Assembly: GCA_030144725.1 (NCBI GenBank)
Contig: JASKMD010000012.1
Location: 6,000,498-6,064,497 of the forward strand
Direction: 5' to 3'
DNA: 64,000 nucleotides
Source: Haematococcus lacustris
Lineage: Eukaryota; Chlorophyta; Chlorophyceae; Chlamydomonadales; Haematococcaceae
Positions 1-24,205 of the stretch are shown piece by piece. The first letter of the stretch is position 1. Every line of letters starts with the position of its first letter. Under the pieces are notes generated by a model. That model was not told the DNA's origin, did no database searches, and saw only the letters and a list, made by a program, of their open reading frames with translations. The translations under genes were made by a program, and so were the position numbers.

Positions 1-4203
<4,203 letters not shown>

Positions 4204-4339
4204 ACCACCTGGCAGTCAGCTGCTTGGGCCTCAGTGTAGTTTTAGGAGCAGACAGCCAGGCAGCAAGGCGAGGCTGGTAGGCAGGCAGGCAGGCTGTTGC
4301 TCGGCCTGGGCTTGACTCTAGCTTTGTGTGGGGTTGCAG

Positions 4340-13536
<9,197 letters not shown>

Positions 13537-14028
13537 TGAGCTAAGCACAAGTGCACCTGGTGTTGCAGTGGCAGCCATGCTGGTCAATGGCACCACCACC
13601 CTGCCTTGAGGTCAGCTCCCCACTCCACCACACTCGCAGCGGTGGGCACTAAAGCCAAGCCATTGGGACCAGCCACCAGCACCAGCCACCACCTGGCTAC
13701 CATGTCGTGCAAGCTGGCAAAACATTCTCACACAGCCTCAACTGTGTGGGCATGGCGGCATTAGCAGGGCGGTGCAGGCGCGGGGTTATCTACTGAGCGG
13801 CTGTTGGCTGTCTCAGACTGGCTGTTAAGGCCAGCCGCAGTGTCACAGGCACAAGCTACAGCCTTGCAAAGTTCAAATCACCATCACCGTGACGGCTGGA
13901 TGATGAAAATTGTCTTTTGATCTGCGGAACGCCAGCCCTCTTGTCCCGCACTAGGGCCTCCATTTTGAGTTGGCCCACTAGGGACCACTAGCGGGACCAC
14001 TTCACATGGTGTTAATGGGCTGTGTGGA
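13537..14028. other. Intergenic stretch, no gene recognised
   Basis: No frame here shows a recognisable domain. A short piece (about 13558-13590, GTTGCAGTGGCAGCCATGCTGGTCAA-like) recurs at about 16300-16327. The sequence separates the CHD3-like gene from a Fanzor pseudogene on the other strand, so the two genes converge. CACTAGG...CCACTAG stem-like inverted pieces near 13950-14000 could be part of a right-end or terminator structure. Confidence 0.4.
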
Positions 14029-14029
14029 G

Positions 14030-14168
14030 TATGCACAGTGCACATGAACATGGTGTATGAGTGCCTTCCACCTACACTATTGCCTGACCGCGAGGGCTAT
14101 GGTGTAGATTTGTCATGACCTGCAAGCACTAAATGTAAGCTAATGACAGCTCAAGAAGGGGGCACACA
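14030..14168 (-). ncRNA. Candidate Fanzor guide-RNA (omega-like) or right-end region, copy A
   Basis: Lies directly 3' of the Fanzor A stop codon. It shares an ordered set of blocks (GCCTNCCACCTAC, ATTGCCTG, GGGCTATNG, GTCATGACNTGCAAGCACT, TAAGCTNATGACAGCTCAAG) with the 3' flanks of the other two Fanzor remnants, although the coding parts have decayed. In the TnpB/Fanzor family the guide RNA comes from the 3' end of the gene and its flank. That role here is inference; transcription is not shown. Confidence 0.4.
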
Positions 14169-15342
14169 CTACTGTGCCTCAGCAGGCTGCTGCAGCTGCT
14201 GGGCCTTGGGTAGGCAGTCTCGCACTCACTTGTAGCCCAGGCCTGGGTACACCTTGCCCTTGGCTGGCAGCGCTCCCTGGTCTGGCCAGTAGCACAGCTC
14301 CAGCGGCCGCCACCTGCTCTCCCCAATGCGCTGCATGTTCAGCGCTGCATTGCAGTCCCTGTCCAGCCACCTGCCTGGCTGTGGTGCAAGCTTGGCTCTA
14401 TCAGCCTTGATCTTGGGCTCAGCTGCCTGCTCAGCCTTGGTGCGCTTGCTGCGCTTGGCTGGCGGGGGAGTGCTGGGTCCAGGTGCTGAGGCTGTGTGGC
14501 TGCCTGGCTGGTGCATGTGAGTTGTGGGGGTTTGCGAGGGGCCACTACAAGGCACCACATCATGCCCCGCACTAGCTGCTCACACTGCTGGCTCCAGGCT
14601 GGGCGCAGCAGGCGGTGGTGAACCTGCCCTGCTGGGGGTCCAGCCTGCAGGCCTGGTGGGGCTGATTATGGTCCAGCTCCTCCTCACAGGGCTGCTTGCC
14701 ATTCACTGCTAGCTGACCCGGCTGGTGCGGTGCTCATCCACTAGCACTACCCTGCCCCGCCGCTGGTCTGTGCCCCTGGGTCTGCACACCACCTTGCAGC
14801 AGGCCTGCAGCACCGCATTAGCACCCCAGCCTCCCCCAGTGCCAATGCTAGCTGCACCAAAGAAGACCACCAGCTGCTTGGCACACCCGCGGGGCTCCAT
14901 GGACACCTCCGCCACCTCCTCCAACTGCAGCCATGCACACAAGGCACACACACAGTGGCTGACATGGTGGCACCAGGCTAGGCATGGCACAGTCAACCAC
15001 TCTTTCACGTCATGCCCAACCCACCACCTCTCAGTCCCTTACCCACCCACCAACCCTCACCTTCTTGAAGAATTGCCCCAATGCGCGGTCCTGGGCTCCA
15101 TACAGCCGCAGCCGCTGTCGTGCACACTTGGGGTCCCGGTACACCTCCCACACAGTGTCCCAGGTAGACAGGGAGACGGTGATGTGCTTTAGGTTGGCCT
15201 CCAGGGAAGTGCCGGCTGAGCTGGCTGCTGCCAGGTGCTGGAATTGGGGCTGGATGCAAGCCACCACTGGGTGCCCTTGCTTGGCGGTACCCTTCCGCGC
15301 TATGTGTTTTGCAACGGATGTGGCTTTTTCTAGCAACCTGAG
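14169..15342 (-). pseudogene. Fanzor (eukaryotic TnpB-like RNA-guided nuclease), decayed copy A
   Basis: Read on -. An internal exon (about 15342-15061) ends at an AAGAAG/GTGAGG donor and contains AAASSAGTSL, STWDTVWEVY and RQRLRLYGAQDRALGQFFKK. A second exon starts after an AG near 14942 with LEEVAEVSMEPRGCAKQL, then VVFFGAASIG and VVLVDEHRTSRVS, which matches the TnpB RuvC-II context with its catalytic Glu. A stop (AGC TAG) follows at once, while another frame continues with AVNGKQPCEEELDHNQ, so a frameshift has hit this exon. The last piece has the NLS-like KRSKRTKAEQAAE and RWLDRDCNAALNMQR, the RuvC-III motif, then RWRPLELCYW and the stop at 14169. No zinc-ribbon cysteines or RuvC-I Asp are readable. 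Non-functional as it stands; family call is firm from RuvC-II plus RuvC-III. Confidence 0.75.
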
Positions 15343-15554
15343 TTTACCCGGGAATTCATGGAGTGATGAAGCTCTCTCGGAATTGGCCTGGGCATTCTTA
15401 GGCTGCTAAGCTACTAGGCTATTAGGCGTTCAGCGGAACGCCAGCCTGAGGACAAGCTTAAGCAGATCAGAAGCAGCGATCCAAGCAGAAGCATCACCCC
15501 GCTCCTCAGCCTAGCGGACAATAAGTACCACGCATATGCAAAGTCTGTTTCCCT

Positions 15555-15710
15555 CGCTAAGAGTGGTGAATTGTCTGTATGTAGTACCTGTATGGCTGCC
15601 TACCACTTACATTACTGCCTAGCCTCCTTGACAGGGCTATAGCCTAGAGTTGGCATGACATGCATGCACTGATGTTAGCTGATGACATCTCAAGAGTGGG
15701 CCCGCTGTTG
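15555..15710 (-). ncRNA. Candidate Fanzor guide-RNA or right-end region, copy B
   Basis: The 3' flank of the second Fanzor remnant. It has TTGTCTGTATGTAGTACC, TGTATGGCTGCCTACCAC, GGGCTATAGCCTAGAGTTGG, ATGCACTGATGTTAGCTGAT and GACATCTCAAGA, in the same order as beside copies A and C and in part at 12001-12170. GGGCTATAGCC is palindromic and could form a stem. Role inferred by position only. Confidence 0.4.
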
Positions 15711-16010
15711 CTAGGTCGTAGGCGTGCTGTTTTGCAGCCGCTTGTAGACCAGGTCAGGGTGCTCCTTGCCCTTGGCGGTGAGCTCAGGCCGCTCAATCGT
15801 TGAGCATAGCTCCAGCTGGCCCCACCTGCTGGCACTGATGCGTTGCATGTTCAATGCCGCATTGCAGTCCCTGTCTATCCACCTGCCTCTGCTGGCTTTG
15901 CAGCCTTGCCCCTGCCTTGGCCTGTGCCATTGGTAAGCTCAGCTGCCTGCTCAGCCTTGGTGCGCTTGGCGGTGTGCAGCCAGGCTGTAGCTGTAGCCCT
16001 GTCACAGGGA
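15711..16010 (-). pseudogene. Fanzor remnant B (C-terminal part only)
   Basis: On -, the frame with KRTKAEQAAELTNGTGQGRG and KAAKPAEAGG runs into a stop, and a +1 shift is needed to reach RWIDRDCNAALNMQRISASR, the RuvC-III segment with its catalytic Asp. It then reads RWGQLELCSTIERPELTAKG to a stop at 15711. N-terminal, RuvC-I and RuvC-II regions are absent. It lies tail-on behind copy A on the same strand; the two look like separate insertions of related elements. Confidence 0.7.
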
Positions 16011-17560
16011 TGCAGACAGGTCCACCCTTAAGGAGGTTTACCAGGTACACATCAGCTGAAGCTGACACATTGTGGGCTGCTGCTCCGTGTGGGGCCTGTT
16101 GGCGAGTAGGCGGGGTTTACAGCGGACACTTGGTAGCTGGACTGACCTGCAGGGCTGCCCCTGCAGCGTGCATCTCCTAGTTGCTGTGCATGCTTACATC
16201 AGTGGGAATGCTGTCACCAGATGTACCATGACATGCCACCACCATGTGTGCTCCGCCTTGCATGCAGGTGTAAAGCGCAGGACAGCCCACCGCCTTGGTG
16301 CTGCAGTGGCAGCCATGCTGGTCAACAGTGGCCCTATCGTGGTGGTGGGAGCAGGCTGTACCCCAGGCGGGAGATCCTTACTTATGCACACCCGTGCTTG
16401 TTTCACTCCAACCATTCACAACGCCAGCTCCAGTGTTGGACTCCTTTACCTGGCCTTTGCATTGTTACTTGTTGCCTGTTGGGATGATGAGCGAGGTGCT
16501 GTTCAGACCTGCTGGCGAGATGCCTACGCTAGGGATGGCAGTTTGTGCGTTGCTATTGAAGACCATCTCCTTTGACTTGCCTACATTGATTGCAAGGTCT
16601 TCCCTGTCTGCACATCGGCAATTGGCACATACTGGCAGCAACACACCGACACACATGCATGGCGTGGCATGTCAAGAATGTGTGGTGGCTGGCTTTGGCC
16701 CTGGTCCTCACAACACCTCAAATCTGACTCCGCACTTTTCAGGCAAACAAAACTCATTAAACAAGGATTGCCCCTCACAGGCCCAACCATGGCTGGGTAG
16801 ATGAGCACTGGCAAAGGGATGGCGTCGTCATCACATGCCATGGCCACGACACTTGGTGCTATGACCTTCCATCCTTCTGCACCCTCCTAGCCCTCTCTCA
16901 CACCTAGGATTGGCTACATCTGTATGTGCGGTGCTAGTGTTGCCCTGCCTCATACCTAGGATCTCTGCACTTTTCTCTGCACTCTGCGTCTTCCATGCTA
17001 CAGCTCAGGGACCGGCAGCATGGGGGCAGCTGCAAGCCTGACATGATGCGAATGTCCAGCCATTGGCCCAGACCTGCTGGGCAATGAGCTGCAGGGCCTC
17101 GCACATGGCTGCGCTTGCAACACCTGTTGTCTGCCTAAAGCTGACATGGGTAATTGTGGGCATGAGGTGCACCAGGTGATGCTAGAAACTCAATGAAGGG
17201 ACCAGGCTCCATCCATGGAATGCCAGGTGGGTGCATCATTGGCGCAGTGGACCCAGTGCAGGAATGCACCCGCTCACATTGTGGAGGACCCACCACCTCT
17301 TCCAGCCCATCACACCACAGTGGCTGCAGCGCTGCTTCCCGTTGTTCACGTCATCACTGCTGGCAGGTGCGGCTCTGCCGCTGGTTGGCCTGCATCCTCC
17401 ACTGTCGCAGGGAGGGTGGACCAGCTCAGGCCTGCGTCATGTTGCAAACTGCGGCAGCCACCAGGTCACTACTTGTAAGCTGTTGATGGCAGCATCCCAG
17501 ATGGCGGCACCCCTGATCTGGGATGCATGGCATCTGGGATGGGCCACCAGGTCACTACTT
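16011..17560. other. Decayed repeat-rich stretch without a supported gene
   Basis: Several short frames are open but none has a recognisable motif or consistent splice pattern. Fragments recur elsewhere: about 16300-16327 (as near 13560); about 16738-16770 (AGGCAAACAAAACTCATT, again near 45570); and about 17043-17105 (TGTCCAGCCATTGGCCCAGA), which is found in every macro-unit at 27.08, 31.28 and 39.91 kb. The stretch is best read as broken pieces of the same mobile DNA that builds the 24-55 kb array. A local duplication at about 17463-17500 and 17550-17585 repeats CCAGGTCACTACTTGTAAGC. Confidence 0.5.
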
Positions 17561-17561
17561 G

Positions 17562-17960
17562 TAAGCTGTTGATGGCAGCACCCCAGATGGCGGCAGCTGG
17601 AGGGCTTGTAAGCTGTTATGGGGCTGATGAGGGGCTGGGTGAGGGGATGCAGCGGCAGGTGAGGGGATGCAGCGGCCGGTCACCTCCAGCCGCTGCCAGC
17701 TGCATGGTGCCTTTGCACACGAGCTGCCCAGCGCAGTTATTGAGTCTAGCTGGAGACAGGTGAGTTGCTTAGCGGCCAGCAGCGCCTTCATCTGCTGCTG
17801 CAGCCACACTTTGTACCCAGACAGCTGCAAGTTATGCAGCGTAGGCAGTGCTTTCAGAACCGGGAGTAAGCCATGGAAGTCCAAGTTTTGTGCCCTGAGC
17901 AACTGGAGCTGAGGCTCCTTTCCTCCTGGGCGAAACGCACCATAGGGTCCCAGCTTCCTT
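17562..17960 (-). pseudogene. Leucine-rich-repeat-like gene fragment
   Basis: On -, the open frame contains QLQLLRAQNLDFHGLLPVLK, ALPTLHNLQLSGYKVW, LLAAKQLTCLQLDSITALGS and CSWQRLEVTGR. Spacing of L-x-x-L-x-L is LRR-like, though no plant or bacterial LRR subclass fits cleanly. No start or full gene is visible. Part of it (about 17712-17765, encoding CLQLDSITALGSSCAKA) recurs in the macro-units near 28.83, 36.91 and 43.16 kb, so an LRR gene piece was captured by, or shared with, the mobile unit. Confidence 0.5.
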
Positions 17961-18396
17961 GTATGCCTTTCCACACACACGCAAGGAAGAGGAGTGTAAG
18001 TGATGATGATGTGGCTTACACCGCTTAAGCCGTCAGCCGTTAGGCTGCTAGGCCGCCCTCCCCCTCTAGGGGTTCGGGACTTTCTGTAACGCACTTCCAA
18101 GCAAGGTGCACAAACAAACATGAAGTCATACAAGTTCTCATTATTGTTCTGTAAAGTCATGGCAAACTCCAGATGCTCCCTGATGAAACTCGTGGCAGTG
18201 CACTCAAAGATAAGTCTACTAGCTTGTGTACCAAATGGGCGAACAATAGGGACCGGTGGGGGGCTAGGTGATATGTTCTTGGAGACTTTGACGGTGCTAT
18301 GAAGGTGCTAGAAGCTGTGTTTATCATTACACTTACGCCAGCAGTTCAGGGACGCATTGGTCACAACGCGCAAACATCCTGTCTTTGCGTGCGTGC
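17961..18396. other. Upstream region of the RAP-domain gene
   Basis: No supported gene. Holds the likely 5' end and promoter of the + strand gene that follows, but I see no clear TATA element. A GTGATGATGATGTGG run at about 18000 and CCCCCTCTAGGGG near 18060 are the only notable motifs. Confidence 0.35.
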
Positions 18397-21300
18397 ATGC
18401 ATGAATGCATGGGACATCGGGTTGAGCAACAACTCTATAACATGGGGGCTCACGCCAGCGTGCATGTAAGCAGTGGGCTAGACAGAGCAGGGAAAGCAGC
18501 ACACCTTGGCAGCTGCCGGCAGGGCGATGCGCTCAGAGCAGTTACCCCCTTGCATAGGCTGCACTTCGTAAGGAACAATGCTCTCCGCTGGACACTTTGT
18601 CTCGCGGCGCGCAGCAGCTCAACGTCGGAGGCACAGCTGTGGGCGCTACGCCGGCAGCGGCACAGTGAGTTGGACGACGACGATGATGACTGCTTCAACA
18701 TTCCATTCAGCCCTGATCGGGAACTTTCGACTGATGCACTCCTTGAGCATATGGAACCCAGCCGACAAACAGATCCATCAGTACAATCAACAGCAGCAGA
18801 CCAAGCAGACATACAAAACCAGACCAAGCAGACCAAGCAGCCCAGTGCTGCTTCAGCGTACCCTACGCAGCCGACCTTGCCACAAGAGGCGAACAACTTC
18901 GTGCTACAAAATCAATCTTCAAGGCCTATACCTCACAGCATGCAGCGGCAGCAGCAAGAGCGTTACCCACCGCGGCCGCAGCAGCGACATCAACATCAGC
19001 ATGTGCAGTTCCGCAGGCATTATATGGCAGCAGGGAGATATGGCCGATCTCAGCTGGCAAGCCCCCAACTCAGCCCCCATCCCAACCTCAAAGCAGCCGG
19101 GTCCAGCAGCCAAAGTGACAGCGATGAGCTCATTGGCTTTACTCAGATGACGCGATACATCTCACGCTGCTCCTCCTTCCACCAGCTGCTGTGTGTGTGG
19201 GAGCAGCAAGGAAAGCTGTTCAACCATGTGCATGTGGCGTGCCTGATCAACCGCCTAGCCCACAACCGACATGGGTGGGCGCAGACTAAGGAGGAGGTCT
19301 GGGACTGGGAGGATGTCCACGCCTTCCTGTGTAAATTGGACTTGGAAGTCGTGCGCTGCCTGTCCTACTTCACGTCAAGAGAGGTAGGATGGGGTGAGCA
19401 GGCTCCAGCAGGTGCAATGCCAGGAAGCTGCTGTCTGGAGGCTGCCAGGGGCGGGCTGAAAGAACATGGAGAACACGGGGTGTGGGGCACCAGGGATGTG
19501 TGGGGCCGTGTTGGTCTGCCTGATGTACTGCCTGGTGAGGGTGCGCTGCAGCAGCAGGAGCAGCAATGGCAGACACAGGGTTAGGAGCAGCAGCATGAAC
19601 AGCAGCAGGAGCAGGAGGAGCAGGAGCAGGAGCAGCAGCGATGACAGGCACACAAGCATGAGCAGCAGCTGGGGTAGCTGTGGGGACGGCAGCAACAGCA
19701 GCAGCGGGACAGGCACTGTGGGTCTTTGCACATGTTTCCTGCCTGGTCTGCCTGTCACTCTCCTCTGTTGCCCTTCACTCCTTGTGCTGATCCTCAAGCC
19801 ATGAAGGGCCAGCACTAGGGCGGAGGACCCTATGCCGTGCATGAGCCTGCAAGCATGGTGCAAGCATGTTGGCATGCCTCCAGGTCGCCAATGTGATGTG
19901 GGCCTGGGGCCGACTGGGGCACCAGCCTTCACCCCTGACCTGGCGGAGGATGAGCCACAGCATTTGCTGCAACGGCGGCGCCCTCCTCCGGGACAGGCAC
20001 GTCACAGCCCAGACCCTGGCCAACCTGACCTGGGGCCTCACTGCCTTGCACATCGATGACGAGCCCACATGGCAGGCTGTGCTGTCGGCTGTGCGGGCCC
20101 GCTTGAAAGCAGCCGGGGCAGCGGGTTCGGGCCAGGATGCAGGCAAGGGTCAGGGGACAGGCTGGGTGGATCAGGCAGCCGGCCAGCGAGGCAGCTGGGG
20201 GCATGACAGCGGCAGCAGGGAGGGGGCTGCGGCGGCTGCTTGGCGGCACAGTAGGGGCGCTGACCAGCTTGCCTCCCGCAGCCCAGACCTCCTCCTTCCT
20301 TCCACACCCAAGCTGCAGGGGCCTGCACATCAGCTGCAACCACAGGTTGCCACTGCTAGCCATGACCGCAGCAACAGCAGCAGCAGGTCAAGGCAAGGAG
20401 GCGTGGGGCAGCAGCAGGCGGGTGCGGCCCCTGCCCTGGTGTTTACTCCCATGGACCTGTCTAACCTGGCCTGGAGTCTGGCGAAGGCTGGGCGCTATGA
20501 CCCGGTCATCTTCACTGAGCTGTGCCGCCAGGCTGAGGTGAGGCAGCACTCGCCAGGCAGCAACAGGGTGCGGGGCACCGCCGCATGAGCAAGGGGAGGG
20601 GGAGGGGGAGGGGGAGGGGGAGGGGGAGGGGGAGGGGGAGGGGGAGGGGGAGGGGGAGGGGGAGAGTAGCTCTCTGTTGCTACAGCGCCATGCCTGGCAC
20701 AAGGCAGTCAGACAGGCTGTCCAACGCCAGTGGCAGGGTGTGTGTGGAGGGTGTGTGCCATATGGTAGGGGGTCGGGGGCGAATGGCAGGAGTGCCAGCT
20801 GGGCGTGGCTTCTGGATCCAGGAGGATGAAGGTTGGTGGCCTGACTGGGCAGGGCTGCGCTAGTAAGCGATGTGCTGGGATGAACTGCCACACCCCAAGT
20901 GCTGTGCCATGCCTGACTACAGTGCCCCTGCTCCTGCCCCTGCTTGCTGTCCTGGGCTGGGCTGGGCTGGGCTGGGCTGGGCTGGGCTGGGCTGGGCTGG
21001 GCTGGGCTGGGCTGGGCTGGGCTGGGCTGGGCTGGGCTGGGCTGGGCTGCACCCTGACAACGCCTGACGGCCCTGCCCCTGCTCCTCCATGCCTCCCCCG
21101 CAGGCCAGCCTGCTTGACTTCAAAGCCAACGAGCTCTCAAACCTGTTGTGGGCCTGCGCCCAGTGCCAGCACCCCTGCCCCTCACTGTTCTCTGCCTCCA
21201 TCCCCTCCATCCGAGCCCTACTCCGCACCTGGAAACCCCAGGCGCTGACAAACACGTTGTGGGCATACGCCAGGGCAGGGTGCCACAGCCCCCGCGTGTT

Positions 21301-24205
21301 CGCCCCCCTGGCCCATCACGCCTTGCTCAGCATCGACAGCCTCAACCCGAACCAGCTCAGCAAGATCGCTTGGGCCATGGCCACAGCTGGCCAGGCGCAT
21401 GTGGACTTCCTGGAGGCAGCCATGGCCCAGGCGCAGCAGCAGCGGGAGGGCTGGACCACCCAGGCGCTGTCCCGCTTCCTGTGGGCCCTGGTGACCATGG
21501 AGGCAGGCGGTCAGACAGTGCTGCACTGCCTGGCTGGCGAGGTGTTGAGGCAGTTGTGGAGTCAGTTTGAGGGTGGCCTCCCACACCAACCCGCCCAGGA
21601 CCCCGCCAGCACACCCGAGTCAGAGGCTGGGGCTGTGGCGGTGGTGGTGTCTGAGTCTGACGTTGACTCAGACCTCAGGCAGCAGGCTGGGCTCACAGCA
21701 GCACCCCCTACCCCTGGCCGCCCCCCTGCCTGGCTCCACCCCACCTGTAGCCCCTCAGCTCCCTTGGACCTGGCACACACGCTGTGGGCCCTTGCCTGGT
21801 CAGGCCACTACAGCCAGGCGCTGTTTGAGCAGGCTGCCTCGCTCTGCACCCGCCACCCGCATGTCTTCTTCGCCCGGCCTGCCGACATGGCCAGCATCAT
21901 GTGGCCGTTTGGCTACGCCCGGCACTACGACCCCGCCCTGTACTCAGTGGCCGCCGCCATGCTCGAACAGCGGCCAGAGCAGCATGGGCTGAGCCTGGCC
22001 CAGACAGCCGCCCTGCTGGTCCCCTTGGCCCAGATGCAGCATGCCTGCCCAGCTGCCTGCCGCCAGGTGGCGGAGTCGCTGAAGCTCAGCCTGGCGCAGC
22101 AGTCCAGTGAGGCCAGCTTTGCCACCCTCTCCAGCCTGCTGTGGAGCCTGATGCTGCTGGGCTACCTGGACACAGCGCTGCTGCAGGCCGCCTTCAGTCG
22201 CGTCCATTGGCTGTGGGAGCAGCACTTGGGCAGGGTGGCAGGCAGGCAGAGGAGGGAGGCGGAGGAGGACAGCAGGGAAACGATGCCGATGTTGCCAATG
22301 CCCAAGACTGGGGAGATTGCGGGTCGACACATCTCACAGATGTTCCATATCTACTTGTGGCTCAAGGTAAGGGGGAGGTTGGGGCTGCGCATCCACCCTT
22401 TCTCCTGCCTTCCCTCCCTCCCTCCCTACCTACCCACCTCCCTCCCAAACCTTCTCACCCTTCCGACCCCTCCCCACCTTTCTCACCTTCCTCTATCTAA
22501 TCTATCTACTCTACTATCCACTCTATCTCACTCCCTGCCCTCCCCGCCCTTCCCAAACCCTCATCTCCCTCCCCACCCTCCCCACCTTCCCCTCACCCCC
22601 TGCCCTCCCCCTCCCTAGCCCTCCCCACCCTCCTGCGCCACACGAATGCCTGCTCACTGCCTTGTCACTCGCCCCTCCCCACCCTAGATATACCGTACTG
22701 ATACGCCCTGTTGGTGATTTCACCAAATCAAATCGTCACCAAATTGTATCACCATTTGTTTGAGATGCGGCTGTCACCAACTTTGTAGCAGCACCCTCAA
22801 GTTCACCATAACTCTATGGTGTATGGCGCCAAAGCTGAAACAGAGCCTGCTGACCACACGCTTTAGTGCTCGAAGGCGGCTGCCCCACTAGTGAACAAAT
22901 ACATATGCACTTGGCACTTGGCAGCCTCTGGCTTCGTAGATCTATTAAGAATAGGGAGTCACCAAACATGTATCACTTCAATGTTTGAGCCAGGCGCTGT
23001 CACCAAATATGTGCCAATAGGGCCTTTGGGACCGTTTTTTGGGGTTTCACCAAATCAGCATATCACCAACAGGGCGTATCAGTACGGTAGCCAAGATATA
23101 GCCAAGATATAGCCAAGATATTGCCAAGATATGGCCAAGATGTGGCCAAGATATGGCCAAGATCTGGCCAAGCCATGGCCAACTCCACCATGTCTTGCCA
23201 GCACCTGTTGATTCACAGCTGGCATCAGTGGTCTGGGACTACTGGTTGTGTGCCTACCCTTGGCCCCTGGCTGCCTCTTCTTTCAGGACCAGCCTGACCC
23301 TGAGGCCGTCAAGGTGGCTGACAGCCTACCCCGGGACTTTCGAGAGCATGCCTTGAAGGTCTGGCGGCAGCAGACGACAGAGAAGCAAGTCATCAGCGAC
23401 TACCAGCAGAAGGTCCTACAGGTGTGGTGTGCCAAGCCAAGCCAAGCCGAGCCAAGCCAGGTCCAACCAAGCCAGGCCCTAGGCAGGCCATGATATCATA
23501 GGACAGGGCAAGACGACATCGCATGATGTGAAGTGAAGAGGGGCCAGGAGTGAAGGTTACCTCTGAGCCTGGCTTGCATGAAAATATCTCAAGATATAAG
23601 GGTAGTTTCAGGCCCCTGCCAGGAGCTTTGAGCGCCTGGGGTCGCAGGGGAGGAGGTTCCCTCAGGCAGGTTGGCAGGCAGGTATGCATGCTTTGTGGCC
23701 CCACCAACCCACCTGCCCAGTTGCCTGGCCTGCCTGCCTGCCCAGCTCACCTTCAGCTCGCCCTCACCCACCACACATTACCTCAGCAGCCAGAGTAATG
23801 GTGCGGCCCTGAGCCACACTTCGGCTGCCTCCTCCTTCCCTGCGACCCCAGGCACTCAGCGACATGGGCCTTGAGCCCCAGATTGAGAGGAAAACGCGCG
23901 ACTGGCTGTTCAGCATCGACGTGTGCCTGAAGCTCGGCGACGTCTTAGTGGCGGTGGAGGTGAACGGGCCGCTTCACTACTCCGCCTCGCTTCCATGGCG
24001 CCCGACTGGCAAGAAGCTGCTCCGCAATGCCTTCCTCGCGCGCCGCGGATACCGCGTCGTGGACGTTGCCTGGTGGCAATGGGAGCGCGTCGCCGTGGAC
24101 CAGGACCGCGCGCAGCAGTATTTGCGAGACTTGCTGGAGGATGCGGTGGTGACACCGCTCGACCAGGACCACTGGGCTGCGGGGGCTGGGCTGCATGGGT
24201 CATGA
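18397..24205 (+). CDS. Octatricopeptide-like / RAP-domain protein, probable organelle RNA factor
   Basis: Five in-phase exons: 18397-19383, 19884-20537, 21104-22366, 23287-23421, 23852-24205 (about 1,130 residues). The N-terminus (R-rich, S/A-rich, few acidic residues for ~75 residues) fits a transit peptide. A Q/P/S-rich linker with DDDDDD follows, then GFTQMTRYISRC...LLCVWEQQ, and helical repeats of the LSNLLWACAQ / LTNTLWAYARAG / LSKIAWAMATAG / LSRFLWALV / LAHTLWALAWSG type, matching OPR and FASTK-like arrays. The last exon is a RAP domain: SIDVCLKLGDVLVAVEVNGP, LHYSASLPWRPTGKKLLRNA, RRGYRVVDVAWWQWE, then YLRDLLED. RAP and OPR proteins in algae bind chloroplast or mitochondrial transcripts and control their stability, splicing or translation. 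The start is the first in-frame ATG after the upstream region; a downstream Met is possible. Introns carry simple repeats and a MITE. Confidence 0.88.
20590..20665 (+). repeat. (GGGGGA)n purine tract in a RAP-gene intron
   Basis: About 12 copies of a G5A hexamer on the sense strand just inside the second intron of the RAP-domain gene. Such a tract can form G-quadruplexes in the pre-mRNA. The open frames across it (GRGRGR / PSPSPS) are by-products. Confidence 0.9.
20953..21049 (+). repeat. (GCTGG)n pentanucleotide minisatellite
   Basis: About 19-20 pure copies of a 5-mer in the same intron, about 55 bp before the 3' splice site at 21103. Its complement CCAGC gives the AQPSPAQPSP frame on -, which I reject as coding. 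Confidence 0.95.
22693..23087. mobile_element. TA-flanked MITE (Tc1/mariner-like) inside a RAP-gene intron
   Basis: The left end CCGTACTGATACGCCCTG is matched exactly by its reverse complement at the right end; with the flanking TA the inverted match is 28 bp. Both ends are bordered by TA (22691-22692 and 23088-23089), the target signature of Tc1/mariner elements. The 395 bp interior has no coding capacity and contains repeated TCACCAAA blocks (about 22719, 22738, 22960, 22999, 23046, 23062) that look like subterminal binding sites. The perfect TIRs suggest recent activity. Confidence 0.85.
23089..23185 (+). repeat. 12 bp tandem repeat (GCCAAGATATAG)n next to the MITE
   Basis: About seven to eight copies of a 12-mer drifting from GCCAAGATATAG to GCCAAGATATGG begin immediately at the right end of the MITE. 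Direct abutment suggests that insertion or excision seeded the repeat. Confidence 0.8.
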
